Shown here one piece after another: positions 24,599 to 34,004 of a DNA stretch of 64,000 bases. The position numbers were made by a program, and so were the translations under genes. Source of the stretch: Lachnospiraceae bacterium. Its GTDB lineage: Bacteria; Bacillota; Clostridia; Lachnospirales; Lachnospiraceae. How positions within the stretch are numbered: the stretch's first letter is position 1; each line of letters opens with the position of its first letter. The notes beneath the pieces were generated by a model, which did no database searches, had not been told where the DNA came from, and saw only the letters and a program-made list of their open reading frames with translations. Location of the stretch: NCBI GenBank assembly GCA_017461775.1, contig JAFTXD010000100.1, positions 59,949 through 123,948 on the forward strand. Direction: 5' to 3'.

Positions 24599-27451
24599 TT
24601 ACGCCTTATCCAGCATTTTCTTAATATATTTTCCGGTGTAGGATACCGGCGACTGCGCCACCTCCTCGGGAGTACCCTTGGCAATTACGGTACCGCCCTT
24701 ATCACCGCCCTCCGGGCCGATATCAATAATATAATCCGCCGTCTTAATTACATCCAGATTATGCTCAATAACGATGACGGTATTTCCACCATCTGCCAGC
24801 TTCTGGAGAATCTCCGTCAACTTGTGTACATCCGCAAAATGAAGTCCTGTGGTAGGCTCATCCAGAATGTAAATAGTCTTACCGGTGCTTCGGCGGGACA
24901 ATTCCGTAGCCAGCTTGATACGCTGTGCTTCGCCGCCGGAAAGCTGGGTGGATGGCTGTCCTAATTTAATGTAGGACAATCCCACATCATTTAAGGTTTC
25001 AATCTTACGACGGATGGAAGGCAGATTTTCAAAGAAAGGCAATGCCTCCTCCACCGTCATATCCAGCACGTCAAAAATACTCTTTCCCTTGTACTTGACA
25101 TCTAATGTCTCCCGGTTGTAACGCTTACCGCCACATACCTCGCAAGGCACATAAACATCCGGCAGGAAGTGCATTTCAATCTTGATAATACCATCACCAC
25201 TACATGCCTCACAACGCCCGCCCTTTACATTGAAGCTGAAACGTCCCTTATTGTACCCCTTTGCCTTGGCATCCGGAGTGGACGCAAAAAGGTCACGAAT
25301 CATGTCAAACACACCGGTGTAAGTAGCCGGATTGGAACGGGGCGTACGTCCGATAGGGGACTGGTCAATATCAATAACCTTGTCCAGCTGCTCGATGCCC
25401 TTAATATCCTTATGCTTGCCGGGAATACATCTTGCACGGTTTAAATCCCTTGCCAGGCGCTTGTAAAGAATCTCATTTACCAGAGAACTCTTGCCGGAGC
25501 CGGACACACCGGTAACGCAGGTCATAACCCCTAAAGGGAATTCCACATCGATATTCTTTAAATTATTCTCTTTTGCTCCCACAACCTTTAAATGGCCGGT
25601 GGGCTTTCTGCGCATCTTGGGCACCGGGATGCGATACTCACCACTGAGATACTTCCCGGTAATGGAATCCGGATTCTTCATAATATCCTCAGCAGTACCT
25701 ACCGCTACCACTTCACCGCCATGACTTCCGGCATGTGGTCCGATATCCACAATATAATCCGCAGCCAACATGGTGTCCTCGTCATGCTCTACCACTATCA
25801 GGGTGTTTCCCAAATCCTTCAGGTGCTTCAAGGTCGCAAGCAGCTTATCGTTGTCCCTCTGATGCAGACCGATGGAGGGCTCATCCAGAATATAACACAC
25901 ACCAACAAGACCGGAGCCAATCTGGGTTGCAAGACGAATACGCTGCGCCTCTCCGCCGGAAAGAGTACCGGTAGCTCTGGATAAAGAAAGATACTCCAGC
26001 CCCACATCCATAAGGAAGCCCACTCTGGCTTTGATTTCCTTTAACACCTGCTTACCGATAAGCTGCTGCTGATTTGTCAGCTGCATTTCCTGCAAAAATT
26101 CATGCAATCCCCCAATGGAGGTGGAGGTAATTTCATGAATATTCTTATCACATACCGTAACTGCCAGAGATTCCTTTTTCAAACGCATTCCCTTACATTC
26201 ATCGCAGGGAGAGATGCGCATGAAGGTCTCATACTCAGCCTTCATGGTCTCGGAAAAAGTCTCCCGGTACTTCCGCTGCACATTCTTAATCAGTCCCTCA
26301 AACACAATGGGATACACGCCTCTGCCGCGTTGCCCCTCATAATATACATCCACGGACCTATCCGTACCATATATCAAAATATCCTGCACTTCCTGTGGAT
26401 ACTGCTCGAAAGGCGTCTCCAAATCAAAGTTAAACTCTTTACAAAGAGCCTGTAAAATAGCATTGGTAAAGCTTCCCTTATCCGCGCAGGACTGCCATCC
26501 CATGACCTGGATTGCCCCATCCTTAATACTGAGTCTCTTGTCCGGAATCATCAAATCCACGTCAAACTCCATCTTATATCCCAGACCCACACATACCGGA
26601 CAGGCACCAAAGGGATTGTTGAAGGAAAAGCTACGTGGCTCAATCTCTGAAATGCTTACGCCACAATCCGGGCAGGAAAAGCTGTCAGAGAAGGTCAAAG
26701 GTTCCCCACCGATAACATCCACCAGAAGAAGTCCTTCCGCCAAATCCATAACATTTTCAATGGAATCGGACAATCTGCGCTGAATACCATCCTTTACCAC
26801 CAGACGGTCTACCACAATTTCTATATTGTGTTTAATATTCTTATCCAGAGAAATCTCCTCGGACAGCTCGTAGAGACTACCATCCACGCGCACGCGTACA
26901 TAACCACTCTTCTTGGCTCTGTCAAAGACCTTCTCATGCATACCCTTACGACCACGTACTACCGGCGCAAGCAGCTGTATTCTGGTTCCCTCCCCAAGCT
27001 CCATAATCTGATCCACCATCTGATCCACGGACTGCTTGGCAATCTCACGACCACACTCCGGGCAATGGGGAATGCCGATACGAGCATATAAAAGGCGGAA
27101 ATAATCATAAATCTCTGTCACCGTACCTACGGTAGAACGAGGATTTCGATTGGTTGACTTCTGGTCAATAGATATGGCCGGAGAAAGTCCTTCAATTCGC
27201 TCCACATTGGGCTTCTCCATCTGCCCCAAAAACATTCTGGCATAACTGGAAAGGGACTCCATATATCTGCGCTGTCCCTCTGCATAAATGGTATCAAAAG
27301 CCAGAGAAGACTTTCCCGAACCGGACATACCGGTCAATACCACAAACTTATTTCTGGGAATATCCACATTTATATTTTTCAGGTTATGCTCCTGAGCACC
27401 CCTGATTTTGATATACTCCTTTTTCGGGAGCATTTTTACTGATTCTTCCAT
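24599..27451 (-). CDS. uvrA: Excinuclease ABC subunit A
   Basis: A 950-residue nucleotide excision repair protein that finds DNA damage with UvrB. Two ABC ATPase units: Walker A '[20 protein letters not shown]' near 35-55 and '[20 protein letters not shown]' near 635-655, signatures '[14 protein letters not shown]' and '[14 protein letters not shown]', and Walker B '[15 protein letters not shown]' and '[15 protein letters not shown]'. Zinc modules are visible as 'CPECGREI', 'CPVCVGLG' and 'CEACSGDG' with 'CEVCGGKRY'. Full length. It follows uvrB by 11 bases with its own AGGAG site. Confidence 0.99.
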   Translation of the reverse strand: MEESVKMLPKKEYIKIRGAQEHNLKNINVDIPRNKFVVLTGMSGSGKSSLAFDTIYAEGQRRYMESLSSYARMFLGQMEKPNVERIEGLSPAISIDQKSTNRNPRSTVGTVTEIYDYFRLLYARIGIPHCPECGREIAKQSVDQMVDQIMELGEGTRIQLLAPVVRGRKGMHEKVFDRAKKSGYVRVRVDGSLYELSEEISLDKNIKHNIEIVVDRLVVKDGIQRRLSDSIENVMDLAEGLLLVDVIGGEPLTFSDSFSCPDCGVSISEIEPRSFSFNNPFGACPVCVGLGYKMEFDVDLMIPDKRLSIKDGAIQVMGWQSCADKGSFTNAILQALCKEFNFDLETPFEQYPQEVQDILIYGTDRSVDVYYEGQRGRGVYPIVFEGLIKNVQRKYRETFSETMKAEYETFMRISPCDECKGMRLKKESLAVTVCDKNIHEITSTSIGGLHEFLQEMQLTNQQQLIGKQVLKEIKARVGFLMDVGLEYLSLSRATGTLSGGEAQRIRLATQIGSGLVGVCYILDEPSIGLHQRDNDKLLATLKHLKDLGNTLIVVEHDEDTMLAADYIVDIGPHAGSHGGEVVAVGTAEDIMKNPDSITGKYLSGEYRIPVPKMRRKPTGHLKVVGAKENNLKNIDVEFPLGVMTCVTGVSGSGKSSLVNEILYKRLARDLNRARCIPGKHKDIKGIEQLDKVIDIDQSPIGRTPRSNPATYTGVFDMIRDLFASTPDAKAKGYNKGRFSFNVKGGRCEACSGDGIIKIEMHFLPDVYVPCEVCGGKRYNRETLDVKYKGKSIFDVLDMTVEEALPFFENLPSIRRKIETLNDVGLSYIKLGQPSTQLSGGEAQRIKLATELSRRSTGKTIYILDEPTTGLHFADVHKLTEILQKLADGGNTVIVIEHNLDVIKTADYIIDIGPEGGDKGGTVIAKGTPEEVAQSPVSYTGKYIKKMLDKA

Positions 27452-27462
27452 AAAAACTCCTA

Positions 27463-29472
27463 CTATTTCTCCTCCAAAGCAAGTAAATTCTGCTTCAGCT
27501 CTATCATCTTGTCACGCAGCTCTGCCGCAACCTCGAAATTCAAATCCGCCGCAGCCTTCTGCATCTGCTTCTGCACCTGGGCAATCAGCTTTTCCAGCTC
27601 CTGTCTGCTCATGGATTCCGGATCTTTCTCGAACTGTACCTCCTCCTTGGCAATTTCCTTGGAAATACTGATTAAATCACGCACCGCCTTCTTAATGGTC
27701 TGGGGCGTAATACCATGCTCCTCATTATACTTCATCTGAATCTGACGACGGCGATTGGTCTCCTCAATGGCATTTCGCATGGAATCGGTCATATTGTCCG
27801 CATACATGATTACGTGACCATCACTGTTTCTCGCCGCACGACCGATGGTCTGAATTAGCGAGGTCTCGCTTCGAAGGAAGCCCTCCTTATCCGCATCCAG
27901 AATCGCCACCAGGGTAATCTCCGGAATGTCCAGACCCTCTCGCAGAAGGTTAATACCTACAAGTACATCAAACACATCCAGGCGCATATCACGGATAATC
28001 TCCGCTCGTTCCAGCGTATCAATATCGGAGTGCATATATTTTACACGAATTCCCACATCCCGCATATACTCCGTCAAATCCTCTGCCATGCGCTTGGTAA
28101 GAGTGGTAATCAGCACCTTGTTTTTCTTTTCGATTTCCTTCTTACACTCCGCAATCAGGTCATCAATCTGCCCCTCCACCGGACGCACATCCACCTCCGG
28201 GTCCAAAAGACCGGTAGGACGTATCACCTGCTCCGTACGCAACAGTTCATGCTCCGCCTCATATTTGGAAGGTGTCGCAGATACAAAAAGCATCTGGTCA
28301 ATATGCTGCTCAAACTCCTGGAAATTCAGCGGCCTGTTGTCCAGCGCCGAGGGCAGACGGAACCCATAATCCACCAGCGTGGTCTTACGGGAACGGTCTC
28401 CCGAATACATGGCTCCGATCTGGGGAATGGTCATATGAGACTCATCAATGATGATAAGGAAGTCGTCCCCAAAGAAATCCATCAGGGTCATGGGCGGCAT
28501 CCCGGGCTCCGAGCCTACCAAATGTCTGGAATAATTCTCAATACCGGAACAAAAGCCGGTTTCCCGAAGCATCTCTATATCAAAATTGGTACGCTCAGCG
28601 ATACGCTGGGCTTCAATCAGCTTATCCTCCCCCTTAAAATAACGTACCCGTTCTTCCATTTCTTTCTCAATATTTTCACAGGCAAGCTTAATCTTCGCCG
28701 GATTCACCACATAATGGGATGCCGGGAAAATTGCCACATGATTTAAACTGGACACCACCTTGCCACTGAGAGGCTCTACCTCACAGATACGGTCAATCTC
28801 ATCCCCGAAAAACTCCACTCGAATCAGATAATCGCCGCCCTGGGCGGGATAAATCTCCACCACATCCCCCCGCACACGGAAGCATGCTCGCTGCAAATCC
28901 ATATCGTTGCGGTCATACTGAATATCCACCAGCTCCCGCAGCACCTGATCCCTGTCCTTCATCTGCCCCGGACGCAGGGACACAATCATATCCTGATATT
29001 CATCCGGGCTACCCAGACCATAAATACAGGACACAGATGCCACCACGATTACATCCTTCCTCTCCGAAAGAGATGCCGTGGCCGAAAGACGAAGCTTATC
29101 AATTTCATCGTTAATGGCCGAATCCTTGGCAATATAAGTGTCCGAAGACGGTACATACGCCTCCGGCTGGTAATAATCGTAGTAACTAACAAAATATTCT
29201 ACTGCATTCTCAGGGAAAAACTCCTTGAACTCCCCGTAAAGCTGTCCTGCCAGTGTTTTATTGTGGGCAATAATCAGCGTAGGCTTATTCAGCGCAGCAA
29301 TGACATTGGCCATGGTAAAGGTCTTACCGGAGCCAGTAACACCCAGCAAAGTCTGGAATTGATTGCCCTGCTTGAAGCCTTCCACCAGCTCCTTGATAGC
29401 TTGGGGCTGGTCGCCGGTTGGTTTATATTCTGAATGCAATTTAAATTCACATGATTTCTCAGATTGATTCAC
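27463..29472 (-). CDS. uvrB: Excinuclease ABC subunit B
   Basis: A 669-residue DNA repair helicase-like protein that receives damaged DNA from UvrA and recruits UvrC. It opens with '[18 protein letters not shown]', Walker A '[17 protein letters not shown]' and the beta-hairpin '[16 protein letters not shown]'. Motif '[12 protein letters not shown]' and '[19 protein letters not shown]' follow, and the C-terminal UVR domain '[18 protein letters not shown]' binds UvrC. The start is GTG with AAGGAGG 7 bases before it. It is first in the uvrB-uvrA operon. uvrC is not in the window. Confidence 0.99.
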   Translation of the reverse strand: MNQSEKSCEFKLHSEYKPTGDQPQAIKELVEGFKQGNQFQTLLGVTGSGKTFTMANVIAALNKPTLIIAHNKTLAGQLYGEFKEFFPENAVEYFVSYYDYYQPEAYVPSSDTYIAKDSAINDEIDKLRLSATASLSERKDVIVVASVSCIYGLGSPDEYQDMIVSLRPGQMKDRDQVLRELVDIQYDRNDMDLQRACFRVRGDVVEIYPAQGGDYLIRVEFFGDEIDRICEVEPLSGKVVSSLNHVAIFPASHYVVNPAKIKLACENIEKEMEERVRYFKGEDKLIEAQRIAERTNFDIEMLRETGFCSGIENYSRHLVGSEPGMPPMTLMDFFGDDFLIIIDESHMTIPQIGAMYSGDRSRKTTLVDYGFRLPSALDNRPLNFQEFEQHIDQMLFVSATPSKYEAEHELLRTEQVIRPTGLLDPEVDVRPVEGQIDDLIAECKKEIEKKNKVLITTLTKRMAEDLTEYMRDVGIRVKYMHSDIDTLERAEIIRDMRLDVFDVLVGINLLREGLDIPEITLVAILDADKEGFLRSETSLIQTIGRAARNSDGHVIMYADNMTDSMRNAIEETNRRRQIQMKYNEEHGITPQTIKKAVRDLISISKEIAKEEVQFEKDPESMSRQELEKLIAQVQKQMQKAAADLNFEVAAELRDKMIELKQNLLALEEK

Positions 29473-29524
29473 GAAAGTGCCTCCTTTATGAATCTTAGAA
29501 CTAGTATTCCATTAATCATACATG

Positions 29525-29533
29525 ATTATAGCA
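29525..29533 (-). promoter_or_regulatory. Extended -10 promoter of uvrBA
   Basis: TGCTATAAT on the minus strand: a perfect -10 with a TGn extension, 53 bases before the uvrB start. No clear -35 is needed for such promoters. Confidence 0.6.
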
Positions 29534-29543
29534 GAAGACGCAA

Positions 29544-29585
29544 AGAAAGTACAGAACAAAATCGAACTTTTGTTCTGTACTTTCT
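29544..29585 (-). terminator. Terminator after mgsA, overlapping a LexA-box-like site
   Basis: A perfect 18-base inverted repeat (29544-29561 and 29568-29585) with a 6-base loop, 3 bases after the mgsA stop, followed by TTTCTTTG. Part of it, GAACTTTTGTTC at 29564-29575, matches the Firmicute SOS box pattern GAAC-N4-GTTC and lies just upstream of the uvrB promoter. Confidence 0.75.
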
Positions 29586-29588
29586 AAA

Positions 29589-30062
29589 CTAATTCAATAT
29601 CTCTGCTCGCTTCTCAACGGTTTTCGTGAAATTCTCCACCTGATGTGTATATTCCTCATCCATATAGGACGAATGAAGTAAGAAATCCGCCGTAGCAATA
29701 TTGTTTGCCATAGGAATATCATAAACTTGTGCGATTCGAAGCAGCGCCTTCACATCCGGATCATGAGGTTGTGCCGCCAATGGGTCAGAAAAGAATATTA
29801 CCATATCAATCTTTCCTTCCACTATCTTAGCTCCAATCTGCTGGTCGCCGCCTAATGGTCCGCTATTATACCCTTTCACTGATAGGCCCACATGTTCTGT
29901 AATCATTCTTGCCGTTGTTCCAGTTCCCGAAAGTCTGTGCCCACGCAAAATCTCTTTATTCTTCGCACACCATTCTAACATTTCTTGTTTCTTTCCATCA
30001 TGTGCAATCAGCGCAATATTTTTCTCTTTTTTGATTGTCATTGTCAGGTAATCCAAACTCAT
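29589..30062 (-). CDS. mgsA: Methylglyoxal synthase
   Basis: A 157-residue enzyme converting dihydroxyacetone phosphate to methylglyoxal, a bypass that frees phosphate when sugar phosphates build up. 'IALIAHDGKKQEMLEWC' at 16-32, phosphate-binding 'LSGTGTTARMI', 'SGPLGGDQQIGAKIVEGKID' and 'DPLAAQPHDPDVKALLRIA' with the catalytic Asp/His are all present. The start codon overlaps the stop of the upstream AraC gene (ATGA), so translation is coupled. An ATG seven codons in is a possible alternative. It is followed by a strong terminator. Confidence 0.97.
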   Translation of the reverse strand: MSLDYLTMTIKKEKNIALIAHDGKKQEMLEWCAKNKEILRGHRLSGTGTTARMITEHVGLSVKGYNSGPLGGDQQIGAKIVEGKIDMVIFFSDPLAAQPHDPDVKALLRIAQVYDIPMANNIATADFLLHSSYMDEEYTHQVENFTKTVEKRAEILN

Positions 30063-30871
30063 TCATATGCCTCCGTTTTTATATACTGACTCATTCTGTT
30101 ACGATACTCTCTAGGAGTCATCTTGTATTGTTCCTTGAAAACTCTGTTAAATGTTCTTTGACTTTCAAATCCACATTCCAAGCATAGATTAGTGATAGAT
30201 TCTTTTGTATTCTCTAATATAGACGTTGCATAATTTAACCTAACCCCATTAACATATCTGTTAAAATTGCAATGAAAAGTTTTTGCAAATATCCTGGACA
30301 GAACATATTTGCCAACGCCCAAATCGATTGCCATTTTATCCAAGGATATTTCTTCCCTAAAATTCCTTGCTACATACTCAACTGCATTATATACAATATC
30401 ATCTCCACCTATGGAACTCTTTTCAACCATTTTCATTTCAGAAAAAACATGGGCTAATATCATTTGCACATATGCTCGAACAAGCATCTCATTATAATTT
30501 TTCATCTCTGCCAATACTTTCATTGAATTCACAACATCTGAATGCAAGTATCTTTTAGAGATGATAGGATGCGCAGGACTATACTTTTGTAATTCATTCA
30601 TATAAACAGGAAAAGCTATCGGATCTACAAATACATATATTGCTCTATTCTCATTTTTACCAAAGACCTGATAATGATGGATTACATTTGGAAATACGAT
30701 TGCGAAATCGCCCTTTTCCATATGATATAGTTCTTGCCCAACCCCCAGCTCCAATGTTCCTGATGTTACATACACAATTTCCATTGCTTCATGCAGATGC
30801 GGCGGCACATGAACAGACTTTTTCCACTCTATGCCAATTTCTTTATTTTTGTTCTCATATTTAGGTATCAA
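30059..30871 (-). CDS. AraC family transcriptional regulator
   Basis: A 270-residue regulator with an N-terminal cupin sensor ('HVPPHLHEAMEIVYVTSGTL', then 'GDFAIVFPNVIHHYQVFG') and a C-terminal double helix-turn-helix ('ISLDKMAIDLGVGKYVLSRI' and 'ITNLCLECGFESQRTFNRVF', ending 'KEQYKMTPREYRNRM'). The proposed TTG start at 30871 follows GGGGGA by 6 bases; the frame is open 11 codons further up to another TTG with no site. It is coupled to mgsA, so it may sense a carbohydrate signal and control its own operon. The ligand is unknown. Confidence 0.9.
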   Translation of the reverse strand: MIPKYENKNKEIGIEWKKSVHVPPHLHEAMEIVYVTSGTLELGVGQELYHMEKGDFAIVFPNVIHHYQVFGKNENRAIYVFVDPIAFPVYMNELQKYSPAHPIISKRYLHSDVVNSMKVLAEMKNYNEMLVRAYVQMILAHVFSEMKMVEKSSIGGDDIVYNAVEYVARNFREEISLDKMAIDLGVGKYVLSRIFAKTFHCNFNRYVNGVRLNYATSILENTKESITNLCLECGFESQRTFNRVFKEQYKMTPREYRNRMSQYIKTEAYE

Positions 30872-30975
30872 AAAACATCCCCCATGCAAGAAATGACCAA
30901 ACAAAACTTATTTTTGGCAAGCAATAACTTAACTAACGCTATATACTTAAACAAAAAAATAAAGGAGGTCCAATC

Positions 30976-31056
30976 ATGACAAACAAATTAAAAGCATTCT
31001 TAAACAACGTAATGTGTTTTTACGCAGATTATTTCAATCACAACTTCCACATGTAA
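30976..31056 (+). CDS. Possible 26-residue small protein
   Basis: A short reading frame starting with ATG 6-7 bases after a perfect AAAGGAGGT ribosome-binding site. The peptide is MTNKLKAFLNNVMCFYADYF plus six further residues (NHNFHM): amphipathic, aromatic, with one Cys. A TATACT -10-like element lies at 30942-30947. No family is recognised. It is divergent from the AraC gene and converges on lacM. It could be a small membrane-associated protein or a leader peptide with no following gene. The start signal is better than chance would suggest, but translation is unproven. Confidence 0.45.
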   Translation: MTNKLKAFLNNVMCFYADYFNHNFHM

Positions 31057-31094
31057 TGTGTCTTGGCAATAATGCAAACAAGGCATTACGCAAC

Positions 31095-32051
31095 CTAAGA
31101 TATCTTGAATTCAAAAAACATATCTGTTTCCGCGCTGATGTGGTACAGTTCTTCCACATCACTTCCCCAGCTGTCAATTCCACCTACACCTCTTACTGCA
31201 CCGTAAATACAAAGCACCGTCCTTCTTGCAGGAGGGAGTTCTTCGTGATGCGTTGCATTTTCGATTTCAGATGCTGTATAAGGCAAACAGGAAAACGCAA
31301 ATTTGTCATCACATTTCTCAATGCGAAGTGTCTGGGCAGAAGAATCCTTTCTGCTGTTATCCAGACTGGTATGTCTGGTGATTTCCACCCAATCGGTATC
31401 CATCCTCATGCCACACTCCTGAGGCACAAGATATGGCGTTAGGGACAAATCATCAATTTCATAAACACCCTTCTCCGCTCCCATCATTCTATCCGGATAG
31501 GTTTCTCCGGATAATCCCTCATAAACATACTTATCTGCAAGAGTAGGCATGATAAAGCGCATTCCAAAGGTCGGCAGCTCCGGCAAGCCCTTTACTCCAT
31601 AATAATGAACCTTAACCGTCATGCTTCCTGTTGCTGCAACTGTATAAATCACTTTTACCTGGGTAACCGGATTGGTAACTGTTTCATAAATGAAGCTTAC
31701 ACAAACTTCCTCCGCATACACCTCTGAGCCGTATCGATTATTATCCGGTGCACATGGCTTTCCCTGCGAATCGCCATCAGTAACCACCTCTACATCCTTG
31801 CAGGCAATAAACATATCCGCAGCCAGCCAGCTTCCACTTTTAACATGGAACTGACTGCCCCTATCATTATCTGTAAGTGCCCTCCAAAAGGTAGGCTTTG
31901 GACAGCGATAAAGCCATTCATACCCATTTTTTCTCAAGGATTCCAGGCCTCCTTGTGCATAAGAGAAAATATAATCAAAACCTTCTCCATGCACACCCAA
32001 TGTAAAATCTCCGTACACAACTTTTAAAGGTAATCTATTTGTACAATCCAT
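31095..32051 (-). CDS. lacM: Beta-galactosidase small subunit LacM
   Basis: A 318-residue protein matching the C-terminal part of LacZ (Bgal_small_N domain). It has 'PTFWRALTDNDRGSQFH' near 52-68, with Trp/Asp residues that complete the substrate site, and 'LPELPTFGMRFIMP' and 'ECGMRMDTDWVEI' as in LacM. It is the small subunit of a heterodimeric GH2 enzyme that splits lactose. It overlaps lacL by 17 bases, as I recall for lacLM of lactobacilli. Neither subunit alone contains a full GH2 enzyme. Last gene of the lactose operon. Confidence 0.95.
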   Translation of the reverse strand: MDCTNRLPLKVVYGDFTLGVHGEGFDYIFSYAQGGLESLRKNGYEWLYRCPKPTFWRALTDNDRGSQFHVKSGSWLAADMFIACKDVEVVTDGDSQGKPCAPDNNRYGSEVYAEEVCVSFIYETVTNPVTQVKVIYTVAATGSMTVKVHYYGVKGLPELPTFGMRFIMPTLADKYVYEGLSGETYPDRMMGAEKGVYEIDDLSLTPYLVPQECGMRMDTDWVEITRHTSLDNSRKDSSAQTLRIEKCDDKFAFSCLPYTASEIENATHHEELPPARRTVLCIYGAVRGVGGIDSWGSDVEELYHISAETDMFFEFKIS

Positions 32052-33942
32052 AATAATACCTCACTTCCTGCATTGCTGGTTTCTCTCTGCGATCTGCAAA
32101 TACGATTCCGTTTCCGGAGAATTCATAATCCGCCGGTCTGTCATCAAAATCTCCGCCATAACGCAGTACCTCTTTTCCGGTTATTTCGTCCTTTACCAGA
32201 ATGGCCTGGTCAATGAAATCCCAGATAAATCCGCCCTGATACATTTCATACTTATCAATTAGCTTCATGTAAGAACCCAGTCCCCCCATAGAATTTCCCA
32301 TATCATGCATAAACTCGCACAAAATGTATGGTTTCTTAGGATTATTCTGCAAGTACTCTTCCACTGCCTGAGGAGTAGTATACATGCGACTTTCCATGTC
32401 CGAAATGGTATCCTCATAAGCTCTGTTGTAAGCAACGCTCTCGTAATGCACCAGCCTGCCATCCTTTTTATTCTTAAAATAAGTATTCATCGCCTCTATA
32501 TCATCTCCGGCATAAGACTCATTTCCAAGCGACCAGAATAGAATGGATGTGTGATTCTTAAACGTTTCAAAATTGCTTCTGGCTCTATCCACCACAGCCT
32601 CTCTCCACTGTGGAACGCAGCCCGGTACGTTCCAGGAAGGTTCGATAGCCCCAAGCTTTTGGAAGGAGCCATGGCTCTCCAGATTTGTCTCTGACATTAC
32701 ATAGATGCCTTCTTCGTCACACATGTAATACCAGGGAATCTGGTCCGGGTAATGACAGGTTCTGACTGCATTGATGTTGTTTCTCTGAATACACTTCATA
32801 TCCGCAACCATTTCTTCCATACCGATACATCTACCGGTCTTAGGACTCCATTCATGGCGATTTACTCCCACCAGCACTAATCTCTTACCATTCAGATACA
32901 TCACCTTATCAATGATTTCTAACCTACGAAAGCCTATTCTGTAAGGAACAATTTCTAACAGCTTTCCATCAGCATTCGTGATTTCAATGTACATCGTATA
33001 TAAGTAAGGATTATGATTATCCCAAGGGTGGACACTTGCAACAGCGCCACTCAGCACTACCGGTGTATCACTCCCATCACCTGCAACACTCACGTGGGTA
33101 CTCTGTTCAAGAAACCTCTTATTCTCTTCATCCTTAAGCACTACTGCCACTTTCAGATTCTGTTTCTTCACTGCGGACAACTCCAGCTTCACCAGAAGAC
33201 TTCCGCTGCAATTGTCAAGATTTAAGACCGGCTGAAGCCACAAATCCTCCACATGGACATCCGGCTTAGCCTTAAGCGTTACATTTCTAAAGATACCAAA
33301 GAACCTGAAGAAATCCTGATCCTCTAAAAATGCTGCTGTACTCATCTTATGAACCTCCACAGCCAGCACATTTCCCTGCTCCTTTATGTATGGCGTAAGA
33401 TCAAATTCTGAGGGTGTAAAACTGTCCTCTGCATATCCAACAAAGTGTCCATTTAACCACACATACATTGCCTGCTCCACGCCTTCAAAATAAATAGTTA
33501 TTCTCTTTCCTTTCATGTTTGGCGCCAAATCAAATCTCTTTATATAAGACCCTACCGGATTGTATTCTGCTTCACTGAACATTCCCTCGCCTCTTCCGGC
33601 AGTGTCTAAGCTATATGCCGCACGACGATACTCATATCCTTCCCACGGATACATGGTATTGATATATCTGATTTTGTCATATCCTGCCAACTCAATATGA
33701 CCCGGTACAGTCATTTTATCAAAACTACTAGAATCAAAATCTTCTCTATAAAAATCCGATGGTCGAGCTTTTGCATTAATACTGAAGCAAAAATCCCATT
33801 GACCATTTAAGGATTGCGTAAGCCCATTATCTTTTACTTCCATATCCGCATAGTTTACATAATACTCGTGGTCGCTGTGAGCTACCATCTGATTCACCCG
33901 GAATACTTCCGGATTATCCAGCCATCTAATGTCTGCCTTCAT
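32035..33942 (-). CDS. lacL: Beta-galactosidase large subunit LacL
   Basis: A 635-residue GH2 protein holding the sugar-binding, Ig-like and TIM-barrel domains. Acid/base Glu475 lies in 'FWSLGNESYAG' and the nucleophile Glu543 in 'YILCEFMHDMGNS'; 'GVNRHEWSPKTGR' and 'AVRTCHYPDQIPWYYMCDE' are barrel motifs. It ends at 'GNGIVFADRREKPAMQEVRY', where LacZ would continue into the domain found in LacM. No signal peptide, so it is cytoplasmic, hydrolysing lactose brought in by the adjacent GPH permease. It is not a truncated lacZ: the companion subunit follows immediately. Confidence 0.97.
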   Translation of the reverse strand: MKADIRWLDNPEVFRVNQMVAHSDHEYYVNYADMEVKDNGLTQSLNGQWDFCFSINAKARPSDFYREDFDSSSFDKMTVPGHIELAGYDKIRYINTMYPWEGYEYRRAAYSLDTAGRGEGMFSEAEYNPVGSYIKRFDLAPNMKGKRITIYFEGVEQAMYVWLNGHFVGYAEDSFTPSEFDLTPYIKEQGNVLAVEVHKMSTAAFLEDQDFFRFFGIFRNVTLKAKPDVHVEDLWLQPVLNLDNCSGSLLVKLELSAVKKQNLKVAVVLKDEENKRFLEQSTHVSVAGDGSDTPVVLSGAVASVHPWDNHNPYLYTMYIEITNADGKLLEIVPYRIGFRRLEIIDKVMYLNGKRLVLVGVNRHEWSPKTGRCIGMEEMVADMKCIQRNNINAVRTCHYPDQIPWYYMCDEEGIYVMSETNLESHGSFQKLGAIEPSWNVPGCVPQWREAVVDRARSNFETFKNHTSILFWSLGNESYAGDDIEAMNTYFKNKKDGRLVHYESVAYNRAYEDTISDMESRMYTTPQAVEEYLQNNPKKPYILCEFMHDMGNSMGGLGSYMKLIDKYEMYQGGFIWDFIDQAILVKDEITGKEVLRYGGDFDDRPADYEFSGNGIVFADRREKPAMQEVRYYYGLYK

Positions 33943-33963
33943 TTTACTCTCTCTTTCTAAGAC

Positions 33964-33992
33964 AGCCCCTAAAGTCCAACTCTTTAGAGGCT
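33964..33992 (-). other. Intercistronic hairpin between permease and lacL
   Basis: On the minus strand GCCTCTAAA and TTTAGGGGC pair around a 9-base loop in the 62-base gap. No T-run follows, so it is more likely a processing or stability element than a terminator. Confidence 0.4.
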
Positions 33993-34004
33993 ATCCTATT
34001 ATTC

